This document shows, in pieces, positions 52,548 to 59,849 of a DNA stretch of 64,000 nt. Under the pieces are notes generated by a model. It was not told where the DNA came from and made no database searches. It saw nothing but the letters and a program-made list of their open reading frames with translations. This DNA is from Rhizobium sp. 9140 (GTDB lineage: Bacteria > Pseudomonadota > Alphaproteobacteria > Rhizobiales > Rhizobiaceae). Location of the stretch: NCBI RefSeq assembly GCF_900067135.1, contig NZ_FJUR01000002.1, forward strand, positions 1,043,501-1,107,500. Reading direction: 5' to 3'. Within the stretch, counting starts at the first letter, position 1. Each line of letters opens with the position of its first letter. Made by a program: the position numbers and the translations under genes.

Positions 52548-52901
52548 TTAGCCGGCGATCTGATACTGCCGCACGGGATGGCGGATCATCGCATCGATAT
52601 CGATCCCGTCGAGGATCCAGTGCAGTTGCTCGGTCGTCAGTGTGACCACCGTCACCTCTCGGCGCGGCCATCGGAACTTGTCTTCGGTCAACCGCTTCAG
52701 GATGAGCACGAAGCCCGAGCGATCGAAGAATAGCAGCTTCACCCGGTCACGCCGGCGGTTGCAGAAGGCAAACACTGCAGGAGCAAACGGGTCCAGCGCC
52801 ATCGTCTCCTGGACCAGGACCGCAAGGCTGTTGATGCCGGCCCGGAAGTCGATCGGTTCGCGATGCAGATAGACTTGAAGATCAGCGCCAAGCTTAAACA
52901 T
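52548..52901 (-). CDS. tnpB: IS66 accessory protein TnpB
   Basis: A 117-residue IS66 Orf2-like protein with the family pattern VYLHREPIDFRAGINSLAVL and FCNRRRDRVKLLFFDRSGFVL. It is needed for transposition with TnpA and TnpC; its biochemical role is unclear. It overlaps the end of tnpA by 8 bases. Confidence 0.92.
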   Translation of the reverse strand: MFKLGADLQVYLHREPIDFRAGINSLAVLVQETMALDPFAPAVFAFCNRRRDRVKLLFFDRSGFVLILKRLTEDKFRWPRREVTVVTLTTEQLHWILDGIDIDAMIRHPVRQYQIAG

Positions 52902-53328
52902 GACCCAGAGCTCCGATGATTGCCGTCAATGCGTTGAGATCGCGGCACTCCAGCGTCAATCTCACACCATTCGGCAATGATACACTCACCTTCGCTGGAG
53001 AGGTCAGCGGGTCGCTCCTCTCCGTCGTCGGCAATCGCTCTTCGCGATCCGTGGCAGGCATCTCAATGTCGAACTCGCTGCTCGGGGCGGCAATCTGAAC
53101 TGGAATAAACGCAGATGTCGAAGACGGCGATAATGGATGTGCCGGGGTATGTTTCCTGATCCATTTCCAAACGAGGTTCGCGTTGACCCCGTGTTCTCGC
53201 GCCAGTTTCGATACTGATGCGCCGGGTTCAAGGCAGGCCGCAACAAGGCGATCTTTCGAACCTTGATCGAAGCGCCGTCTTCCATTCCGACCAACCAGCC
53301 GCACAGCAAGTTTTTGACCTTCACCCAT
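52894..53328 (-). CDS. tnpA: IS66 accessory protein TnpA
   Basis: A 144-residue protein with an N-terminal helix-turn-helix (ACLEPGASVSKLAREHGVNANLVWKWI) and a C-terminal IS66 Orf1 tail (VSLPNGVRLTLECRDLNALTAII). It is the first gene of the IS66 operon and probably binds the element ends. Confidence 0.9.
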   Translation of the reverse strand: MGEGQKLAVRLVGRNGRRRFDQGSKDRLVAACLEPGASVSKLAREHGVNANLVWKWIRKHTPAHPLSPSSTSAFIPVQIAAPSSEFDIEMPATDREERLPTTERSDPLTSPAKVSVSLPNGVRLTLECRDLNALTAIIGALGHV

Positions 53329-53410
53329 ACTTGGTGTCCACCTTTTTTAAGTGGACACCTCATGCCAAAGCTCACTCAATTACAGAAGGTGCGGAGAAAT
53401 TCGCGCTTAC

Positions 53411-53418
53411 CTCTTTTG
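53411..53418. repeat. Target-site duplication of IS66, right copy
   Basis: CTCTTTTG, identical to 50818-50825. Confidence 0.9.
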
Positions 53419-53437
53419 TGACATTGCCTTTACCCAT
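53411..53437 (-). pseudogene. IS3-family OrfA remnant, N-terminal nine codons
   Basis: ATG at 53437 preceded by GGCAGGAGGC begins MGKGNVTKE. If IS66 and one copy of the 8-base duplication are removed, the frame continues exactly into FKRDAVRQITERG at 50817, restoring an IS3 OrfA start. Confidence 0.75.
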
Positions 53438-53759
53438 ATAGGCCTCCTGCCTCAAATTTAGGGGCGAAGGCGTCTACAAATCTAGCGGCTATTCAAAATG
53501 CCGGTCAGCTCTCAGTGGAAACGTATGGCCCGCCCTGCTTGCAAGTGATTTTTTGATACCTGACCAGTCTGCTTCAACGTATTCGGTCTCACGGTCATAC
53601 CGTGGCCAAGATGGATATCCGCACGTTCAGCGCCACGATAATCAACACGGTTTCCAAGAACCATTTCCACTGCTGGGCTATCTGAACGCCGATCAACTGT
53701 CAGGCCATCTCCATTCCACTCGCAAACATCGTAGGCTGCGCATCAGAGCAGCCAATTAC
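53438..53759 (-). other. Non-coding flank 3' of the IS1111-type transposase
   Basis: About 320 bases. The first part is the leader of the broken IS3 orfA (its ribosome site at about 53445-53452). The remainder shows no gene on either strand that I believe; the long plus-strand frame from 53553 is the shadow of the transposase. In IS1111-type elements the guide RNA lies 3' of the transposase, which is this position. Confidence 0.3.
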
Positions 53760-54794
53760 CTAATTTACCGCGACGCCATAGGACCGCTCGTATGGCAGAC
53801 CTTTGCGCAACACCGCCCACGCGATACGCGCCAGTTTGTTCGCCAAGGCCACGATGACCACATTACGCGCCACGCCTCTGGACAACATCGCTCTGAGCCA
53901 TTGGCCGATCGGCGTGTCGCTCTGACTGAGCGTGTGCATCGCCGCTCGAGCACCATGAACGAGCAGGGTTCGCAGATATGTATTGCCGCGCTTGGTTATG
54001 CCAAGCAGCCGCGCCTTGCCACCGGTCGTGAACTGACGAGGCACAAGTCCCAACCATGCTCCAAGATCTCGGGCGTGCTGGAAGCTGCTGGCATCTCCGA
54101 TCGCTGCAACGAGCGCGGTCGCATTCAAGACACCGATCCCAGGTATTGAAGTCAGACGACGCATTGCGCTGTTCTGCTTGGCGAGCGCTACGAACTCCGT
54201 GTTCAACGTCTCAATCTTCTGGTCGAGCCTTCGCCATTCGTCTCGCAATTCCAGGATCAGGCTTCGGATGCGCGGCGACAATACGTCGTTGCCTCCGGCA
54301 ATAAGGTCATCAAGAGCACTTTCGAACTTCACGCGCCCGGCAGGGAACACCACACCTCGTTCCAGAAGAATTGCGCGGAGCTGATTGATCAAGGTCGTGC
54401 GCTCAGCAACCAGGCGTGATCGAACCCGATGCAGCGTCTGGATATCAAGTTGCTCTTGGCTCTTCAGGTCCACGAACCGCATCGTCGGGCGAGACGCCGC
54501 CTCGGCAATTCCCTCTGCATCTCGATCATCATTCTTCTGTGCTTTTACGTAAGGCCTGACATATTCCGGCGACATAAGCCGCACTTCATGACCAGCAGCG
54601 GCAAAGAGCCGACCAAGATGATGTGCGCCGCAGCATGCTTCCATCGCGATGACGCAGCGTGGCAGCTTCTCGACAAAATCAATCAATGTCTGTCGCCGCA
54701 TTGTTCGACGCAAAATCACGGCACCCTGGCCGTCAACACCAACGACACTGAAGCTGTTCTTCCCAATGTCGACACCCAATATGGAAATCTGCAT
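53760..54794 (-). CDS. IS110-family transposase, IS1111 type, intact
   Basis: A 344-residue DEDD transposase: first Asp in LGVDIGKNSF (D9), Glu in IAMEACCGAHHL (about 52), and NDDRDAEGIAEA (about 88-97), then a coiled region and the Tnp_20 domain (LTSIPGIGVLNATALVAAIG) with a Ser-containing C-terminus. The frame is uninterrupted. It is a different IS110 branch from the one at 48.4 kb. Confidence 0.9.
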   Translation of the reverse strand: MQISILGVDIGKNSFSVVGVDGQGAVILRRTMRRQTLIDFVEKLPRCVIAMEACCGAHHLGRLFAAAGHEVRLMSPEYVRPYVKAQKNDDRDAEGIAEAASRPTMRFVDLKSQEQLDIQTLHRVRSRLVAERTTLINQLRAILLERGVVFPAGRVKFESALDDLIAGGNDVLSPRIRSLILELRDEWRRLDQKIETLNTEFVALAKQNSAMRRLTSIPGIGVLNATALVAAIGDASSFQHARDLGAWLGLVPRQFTTGGKARLLGITKRGNTYLRTLLVHGARAAMHTLSQSDTPIGQWLRAMLSRGVARNVVIVALANKLARIAWAVLRKGLPYERSYGVAVN

Positions 54795-55035
54795 GGCTCG
54801 GCTCCTTTCTCTTCAAAAGAGACATCATACTCGATGTTCTCGGAAGGGCGGGCCATCCCATAATCAACAAAAGGGGGACCGGGCGGACGCCGATGCGACC
54901 GATGGTGGAGCCTTTGATTGAATGCACCGGTCAATAGCTTTTCGCTGCGGCGTCAGTGCCGCCATTTTTATTTGTAGGCAAGCAAAGCGGCCCGCAGTCC
55001 CGAAATGCTGAGGCGTCTGTCCGTATGCTTAATCC

Positions 55036-55239
55036 CTAGTTCATTTGCCTTTTGTTTTGCCGGCGTCGGTCACGTTGTTGCGACGGATCCGCGTTATTCT
55101 CTCCGACAGCGTCTCTGTCGCGATGAGGATTGTCTTTCGCCGGAAGATAGCCGCGTGGCCGTGTTTCGTCCGGGCCTTCCCATCGCGGAGCTTGATCGGT
55201 TGTGCCGGGTGCGCCGGTATCATGTGACGTTGTTTTCAT
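55036..55239 (-). CDS. Small hydrophilic hypothetical protein (67 aa)
   Basis: A 67-residue protein very rich in Asp, Arg, Asn, Gln, Pro and Gly, likely disordered, such as KDNPHRDRDAVGEN. The ATG at 55239 is preceded by an excellent ribosome site (CAGGAGGATAAAG). It sits next to YciF-like and Mn-catalase genes, so a stress-related role is plausible. The plus-strand frame across the same bases is less convincing. Confidence 0.6.
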   Translation of the reverse strand: MKTTSHDTGAPGTTDQAPRWEGPDETRPRGYLPAKDNPHRDRDAVGENNADPSQQRDRRRQNKRQMN

Positions 55240-55284
55240 CTTTATCCTCCTGCTGGTTCTTCGATAAACGGCGTTCCTGCCCTT

Positions 55285-55797
55285 TTAGACCTTTGCCGTC
55301 GCGCCTGCTTCGCGCAGGCTTAGGAACCGTGTCGTGACGGCTGCGAGGTTGGCGTCGAGCCACTGCGCCATCGCTTGTTCTTCGGCAAGATTTGCCTGCA
55401 GTCCGCGCAGGGCGGCATTGAAACCACCAGCCTCGGCCACTGTGATCAGCGATGAATAGGCGGCGATCTCGAAGTTTTCGAAAGCGTAGTTGGCGAAGGC
55501 GTTCTTCAGGATTTCATCGCCCGCTACCGTATGGCCCATCGCCGCCATCGCGCCGGTGAAAGAAAGCGCCATATCCTTGAGCGTCGAGTGATCCTCGTTC
55601 AGGCCTGTCAGAACCTCCTCAAGACGAACGATCTGGCCTTCTGTTTCCCGGATGTGCTGCTCCAGCTTCGCAGCGACGTCGGGATAGTTTTCGATCCGCT
55701 TCAGCTGCGGCTTCAAAATCGACAGTGCCTGATTTTCCATCGCATGTGCGTTTCTCAGACCGGTAACGAAAATTTCGCGGGTCTCGCTTTCTGCCAT
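55285..55797 (-). CDS. Ferritin-like DUF892 protein (YciF/YciE family)
   Basis: A 170-residue four-helix-bundle protein of the YciE/YciF family: EIFVTGLRNAHAMENQAL at the start, QHIRETEGQIVRLEEVL and YSSLITVAEAGG with the regularly spaced Glu/His that could bind two metals. Members are induced by osmotic or general stress. ATG at 55797 has AAGGAGAGC upstream. It is divergent from the Mn-catalase gene, sharing a promoter region of about 160 bases. Confidence 0.87.
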   Translation of the reverse strand: MAESETREIFVTGLRNAHAMENQALSILKPQLKRIENYPDVAAKLEQHIRETEGQIVRLEEVLTGLNEDHSTLKDMALSFTGAMAAMGHTVAGDEILKNAFANYAFENFEIAAYSSLITVAEAGGFNAALRGLQANLAEEQAMAQWLDANLAAVTTRFLSLREAGATAKV

Positions 55798-55957
55798 GCT
55801 GCTCTCCTTTTTTTGACGGGCTGCTAACCGGCTGGCGGTCGATTGGTTCCGAACTGGCAACCGCTGCGAAGCAGGCGGGAACTTTCGCGTCGCGATCCTG
55901 TTCGGCGGCCTTGTGCAACCGGTATCAACGTTTCAATCCAGGAACAGAGGAGAAACC

Positions 55958-56815
55958 ATGTTTAGTTTTGACAAGCGCCTGCAATATCCCGTGAAGGTCA
56001 CGTCGCCCGATCCCATCTTCGCTCGCATGCTGCAGCAAGCAATCGGCGGCGTTGAAGGGGAAATCAGGGTGTGCATGCAATACTTCTTCCAGGCCTGGGG
56101 CGCGCGCGGTCCCACGACGAAGTATCGCGATATGCTTCTTCATACGGCAACGGAAGAGATCGGGCATATCGAGATGCTGGCGACAGCGGTTGCTCTCAAT
56201 CTTGAAACGGCGCCGGCAAGTCTGGCAGAAGCCGGAGCCGCTGACGGAATCGTCGGTGCCGTGATGGGCGGAGAAAACCCGCGTCATGTCGTCGAAGGAA
56301 TGCTGCATCGTCACATCTTGTCGACGGGCCTGTCAGCCTATCCGGCCAATTCCGACGGCGTGCCTTTCGACATGTCGCATATCTATGCCAGCGGCAACCT
56401 TGCTGCCGACATGTACTGCAATGTCGCTGCTGAAAGCACCGGCCGTGTCCTTGCTACCCGACTGTACAATGCCGCCCATGATGACGGCATGAAGGACATG
56501 CTTCATTTCATGATTGCTCGGGACACGATGCACCAGCAACAGTGGCTTGCCGTCATCGAGGAGCTTGGCGGACACGAGGGTGTTTTGCCGATTCCGAACA
56601 GTTTTCCGCAGGAGAAGGAAGACGAGCGGCATAATTACGATTTCTTCGCCACCGCAGCCGATGGGTCGGCGCCAGCGCCGGCACGCTGGAACGAAGGTCC
56701 CTCTCTCGACGGAAAAGGCCAGTTCACTGTTTTCCAGAATCGGCCGCTCGGCGAAGAGCCGGTGTTGGGGCCGGCGCGACCGGACAGTGGCGCGCAGAGC
56801 GAACAGATTGGCTAA
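55958..56815 (+). CDS. Manganese (non-haem) catalase
   Basis: A 285-residue ferritin-like enzyme that breaks down hydrogen peroxide at a dimanganese site. Candidate ligands are visible: E35 in GEIRVCMQYFF region, E67 and H70 in ATEEIGHIEM, the Glu in CNVAAESTGRV, and the His in ARDTMHQQQW. The ATG at 55958 follows AGAGGAGAAACC. Cytoplasmic, stress-related, paired with the YciF-like gene. Confidence 0.92.
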   Translation: MFSFDKRLQYPVKVTSPDPIFARMLQQAIGGVEGEIRVCMQYFFQAWGARGPTTKYRDMLLHTATEEIGHIEMLATAVALNLETAPASLAEAGAADGIVGAVMGGENPRHVVEGMLHRHILSTGLSAYPANSDGVPFDMSHIYASGNLAADMYCNVAAESTGRVLATRLYNAAHDDGMKDMLHFMIARDTMHQQQWLAVIEELGGHEGVLPIPNSFPQEKEDERHNYDFFATAADGSAPAPARWNEGPSLDGKGQFTVFQNRPLGEEPVLGPARPDSGAQSEQIG

Positions 56816-56821
56816 GATCAA

Positions 56822-56859
56822 CGGAAAGGGGCAATGCCGCTGCGCATTGCCCCTTTCCG
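56822..56859. terminator. Strong hairpin after the Mn-catalase gene
   Basis: A 16-bp perfect stem (CGGAAAGGGGCAATGC with GCATTGCCCCTTTCCG) with a 6-base loop starts seven bases past the stop codon. No T-run follows, so termination may be Rho-aided or the hairpin may protect the transcript. Confidence 0.7.
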
Positions 56860-56895
56860 GGCCAGCAAAGCCCGGGAGCGGTTGCGTTTCGGAGC

Positions 56896-57065
56896 TTGCG
56901 GCAAACATGCAGCAGGGATCGCTGTGACACCAAGATTGTGATCGTGGGAGGAGGTTTCGGAGGGCTCGCCTGTGCTCGGGAACTGGGTGACACTGATAAC
57001 CTTGTCACCGTGATCGCGCATGAACATCTGCATGTGCTCCTCATCGAAGCGGGTTCGAGAATTCT
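56896..57065 (+). pseudogene. Remnant of a type II NADH dehydrogenase-like flavoprotein
   Basis: The frame reads TKIVIVGGGFGGLACARELG (FAD motif of Ndh-2), continues LVTVIAHEHLHV and then jumps to LLIEAGSRILAES, a segment that in Ndh-2 lies over 100 residues later. So there is an internal deletion as well as truncation where the IS21 element begins. Confidence 0.65.
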
Positions 57066-57190
57066 TGCTGAGAGCGGCGGTGCAAAATTAGACCACGGTA
57101 GCGGCGGGATTGTCCCGCTTCGGGCGGCGTAAAAGTCGGCCACCTATTTCTCTTCTGCAATGAGCGCAGGAGGGCCTGGGGATCTATACC

Positions 57191-58687
57191 GTGGAATTAT
57201 ATCTGAAGGTTCGACTGGCTTGCTCGGAAGGCATGAGCCGGCGTCAGGCTGCAAAGCATTTCAACATATCGCGCGACAGCGTTTCCAAGATGCTGTCCTA
57301 TTCGACGCCACCTGGCTATCAGCGACAATCACCGATCCGGCGGCCCAAGCTGGATGCGTTTGTCTCGACGATCGATCACTGGCTGGACGAAGACAGACAA
57401 GTGCCGCGCAAGCAGCGCCATACGGCCAAGCGGGTGTTTGACCGGCTTCGAGACGAATGCGGGTTCACTGGCGGCTATACGATCATCAAGGATTACATGC
57501 GCGAGCGGGATCAGCGCCGCCAGGAAGTGTTCGTGCCGCTGTCGCATCCGCCCGGCCATGCGCAGGCCGATTTCGGTGAGGCGATGGTGGTCATCGGCGG
57601 TGTCGAGCAGAAGGCGCATTTCTTCGTGCTCGACCTTCCGCACAGCGACGGCTGCTACGTGCGGGCCTATCCGGCGGCAGTGGCCGAGGCCTGGGTCGAT
57701 GGCCATGTCCATGCGTTCGCTTTCTTCGGCGCCGTGCCGCAATCGATCGTCTACGACAACGACCGTTGCCTGGTGGCGAAGATTTTGCCTGACGGCACCC
57801 GCAAGCGCGCGACGTTGTTCAGCGGCTTCCTGTCCCACTACCTTATCCGGGATCGCTATGGCCGTCCCGGCAAGGGCAACGACAAGGGGAACGTCGAGGG
57901 TCTCGTCGGCTATGCCCGGCGCAACTTCATGGTACCGATCCCGCAGTTTGCGACATGGGAGGCGTTCAACACCTTTCTGGAGGAGCAGTGCCGGAAGCGC
58001 CAGCGCGACAGGCTGCGCGGCGAGAGCGAGACGATCGGCGAGCGCTTGCGGCGCGATCTGGCTGCCATGCGCGCCTTGCCAGCCTCGCCATTTGATGCCT
58101 GCGACCAGGCAAGTGCCAAGGTGACGGCGCAGTCGCTGGTGCGCTACAAGACCAACGACTATTCCGTCCCGGTCGCCTATGGCCATCAGGATGTGTGGGT
58201 GCGCGGCTATGTCAACGAAGTGGTCATTGGTGGCCGTGGCGAGATCATCGCCCGCCATCCTCGGTGCTGGGAACGGGAAGACGTCGTCTTCGATCCTGTC
58301 CATTACCTGCCGCTGATCGAGCAGAAGATCAATTCGCTGGATCAGGCAGCGCCCCTCCAGGGCTGGGACTTGCCGCAAGAGTTCGCTACGCTGCGCCGGT
58401 TGATGGAAGGCCGCATGGCCAAACACGGCCGGCGTGAGTACGTGCAGGTCCTCCGCCTGCTGGAGAGCTTCGAACTCGCCGATCTGCATGCGGCGGTGAA
58501 GCAGGCGATCCAGCTTGGCGCCATTGGCTTTGACGCCGTCAAGCATCTGATCCTGTGCCGGGTGGAACGCCGGCCGCCCAGACTGGACCTGTCCATCTAC
58601 CCGTATTTGCCGAGGGCGACGGTCGAGACGACATCGGCGAAGGCGTATATGCGTCTCCTGTCGTCGGATGCGGGAGAAGTCGCATGA
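57191..58687 (+). CDS. istA: IS21 transposase IstA
   Basis: A 498-residue DDE transposase starting with GTG. Helix-turn-helix at about 14-36 (MSRRQAAKHFNISRDSVSKM), integrase core with catalytic D127 (HAQADFGE), D189 (IVYDND) and E236 (GNVEGLVGYARR). Intact. The stop overlaps the istB start as ATGA. Confidence 0.93.
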   Translation: MELYLKVRLACSEGMSRRQAAKHFNISRDSVSKMLSYSTPPGYQRQSPIRRPKLDAFVSTIDHWLDEDRQVPRKQRHTAKRVFDRLRDECGFTGGYTIIKDYMRERDQRRQEVFVPLSHPPGHAQADFGEAMVVIGGVEQKAHFFVLDLPHSDGCYVRAYPAAVAEAWVDGHVHAFAFFGAVPQSIVYDNDRCLVAKILPDGTRKRATLFSGFLSHYLIRDRYGRPGKGNDKGNVEGLVGYARRNFMVPIPQFATWEAFNTFLEEQCRKRQRDRLRGESETIGERLRRDLAAMRALPASPFDACDQASAKVTAQSLVRYKTNDYSVPVAYGHQDVWVRGYVNEVVIGGRGEIIARHPRCWEREDVVFDPVHYLPLIEQKINSLDQAAPLQGWDLPQEFATLRRLMEGRMAKHGRREYVQVLRLLESFELADLHAAVKQAIQLGAIGFDAVKHLILCRVERRPPRLDLSIYPYLPRATVETTSAKAYMRLLSSDAGEVA

Positions 58688-59442
58688 ACACCCAAGCACC
58701 CGAGATCCTTCTCACCCATTATCTCAAAACCCTGAAGCTGCCGAGTTTCCAGCGCGAGTACCAGAAGCTGGCCCGGCTGTGCGCCACCGAAGGCGTCGAT
58801 CATGTCGGATACCTCACCCGGCTTGCCGAGCGGGAGATGATCGAACGGGACCGTCGCAAGGTCGAGCGTCGCATCAAGGCGGCCAGGTTCCCGGTCGTCA
58901 AAAGCCTCGACAGTTTCGACTTCGCCGCCATCCCAAAGCTGAACAGGATGCAGGTGCTGGAACTGGCGCGCTGCGAATGGATCGAGCGCAGGGAGAACGT
59001 TATCGCTCTCGGCCCCAGCGGCACGGGCAAGACCCATGTGGCGCTCGGCCTCGGCCTGGCCGCCTGCCAGAAGGGCCTGTCCGTTGGGTTCACGACAGCG
59101 GCCGCACTGGTCAGCGAGATGATGGAGGCGCGCGACGAGCGGCGTCTCATCCGGTTCCAGAAGCAGATGGCCGCCTACCAGCTGTTGATCATCGATGAAC
59201 TGGGCTTCGTGCCGCTGTCAAAGACCGGCGCGGAATTGCTGTTCGAGCTGATCTCGCAACGATACGAGCGAGGCGCGACCCTGATCACCAGCAACCTTCC
59301 TTTTGACGAATGGACGGAAACCTTGGGGTCCGAGCGCCTGACCGGCGCTTTGCTCGACCGCATCACCCATCACGTCAGCATCCTCGAGATGAACGGCGAC
59401 AGCTATCGTCTCGCCCAAAGCCGCGCCCGAAAGGCCGGCTGA
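58684..59442 (+). CDS. istB: IS21 helper ATPase IstB
   Basis: A 252-residue AAA+ ATPase with Walker A LGPSGTGKTH and Walker B LLIIDELGFVPL, related to DnaC. It selects target DNA and activates IstA. Translation is coupled to istA by the 4-base overlap. Intact. Confidence 0.93.
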   Translation: MNTQAPEILLTHYLKTLKLPSFQREYQKLARLCATEGVDHVGYLTRLAEREMIERDRRKVERRIKAARFPVVKSLDSFDFAAIPKLNRMQVLELARCEWIERRENVIALGPSGTGKTHVALGLGLAACQKGLSVGFTTAAALVSEMMEARDERRLIRFQKQMAAYQLLIIDELGFVPLSKTGAELLFELISQRYERGATLITSNLPFDEWTETLGSERLTGALLDRITHHVSILEMNGDSYRLAQSRARKAG

Positions 59443-59461
59443 CGCCCTTCGAAAATCGCAA

Positions 59462-59517
59462 CGCGCGCATGAGACCCCCGCTCGGGCCTAAGCCCTCCCG
59501 GCGGTCTCATGCGCGCG
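59462..59517. repeat. Perfect 15-bp inverted repeat near the IS21 right end
   Basis: CGCGCGCATGAGACC (59462-59476) and GGTCTCATGCGCGCG (59503-59517) are exact complements with 26 bases between, 20 bases after istB. It could end istAB transcription or block outside reading into the element. Confidence 0.75.
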
Positions 59518-59576
59518 CCACAAGTGGCCGACTTTTGCGCCGCCGCGTGGCAGGATTTTACTCCGCCGTTGACACA

Positions 59577-59849
59577 ACCGGAGAGATCGAAATCGCCGGA
59601 GGTGAGCGGAACCAGCAGCGCCAGCGTGAGGACGACGAGGACCGCCTGCGAGCCGAACATCGTGGAGAAATTGCGCCAGCTAAGAAAGGAATCCGGCATC
59701 AGAATGCCGAAGATGGCGATGAGCAGCATCCAGGCGCCGAGCAGCGCGAAACGCTCGGTCTCGGTCTTCCAGTCGAGCGGGCGGCGCGGCGGCTTCGCAG
59801 GGCCGGCTTTGGTGGACGTCTCAGGCGTGGAGAGGTCGATGGTCGTCAT
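59577..59849 (-). pseudogene. Ribose-type ABC permease, truncated by IS21
   Basis: The N-terminal 90 residues of an RbsC/branched-type sugar permease remain: start MTTIDLST, first membrane segment (FALLGAWMLLIAIFGILMP), FGSQAVLVVLTLALLVPLT and SGDFDLS, then IS21 sequence. The remaining two-thirds are not found elsewhere in the window. Its ATG overlaps the ATPase stop, so it was the third gene of the operon. Confidence 0.82.

Larger units (their letters stand above)
50826..53410 (-). mobile_element. Complete IS66-family element, inserted in IS3 orfA
   Basis: The element is 2585 bp. Its ends begin GTAAGCGCAATTTTC on one side and, read inward from 53410, GTAAGCGCGAATTTC on the other; GTAAGCG is the usual IS66 terminus. 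It carries tnpA, tnpB and tnpC in order on the minus strand, all apparently intact, and is bordered by perfect 8-base duplications. Confidence 0.92.
57066..59576 (+). mobile_element. IS21-family element with istA and istB
   Basis: About 2.5 kb. Each end carries two copies of a GGCGG-N-G-N-AAAA-type repeat: at the left TGCTGAGAGCGGCGGTGCAA and GGCGGCGTAAAAGTCGGCCA (57123-57142), at the right, read inward from 59576, TGTGTCAACGGCGGAGTAAA and GGCGGCGCAAAAGTCGGCCA. Exact outer limits are estimates. No matching target duplication is seen, and broken genes of different kinds lie on the two sides. Confidence 0.8.

Noticed and set aside
53553..54149. 198-codon plus-strand frame
   Set aside because: Mostly antisense to the IS1111-type transposase.
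55005..55337. 110-codon plus-strand frame over the small hydrophilic gene
   Set aside because: No good ribosome site, Cys/Arg/Leu-rich shadow composition; the minus-strand 67-codon ORF has a very good site.
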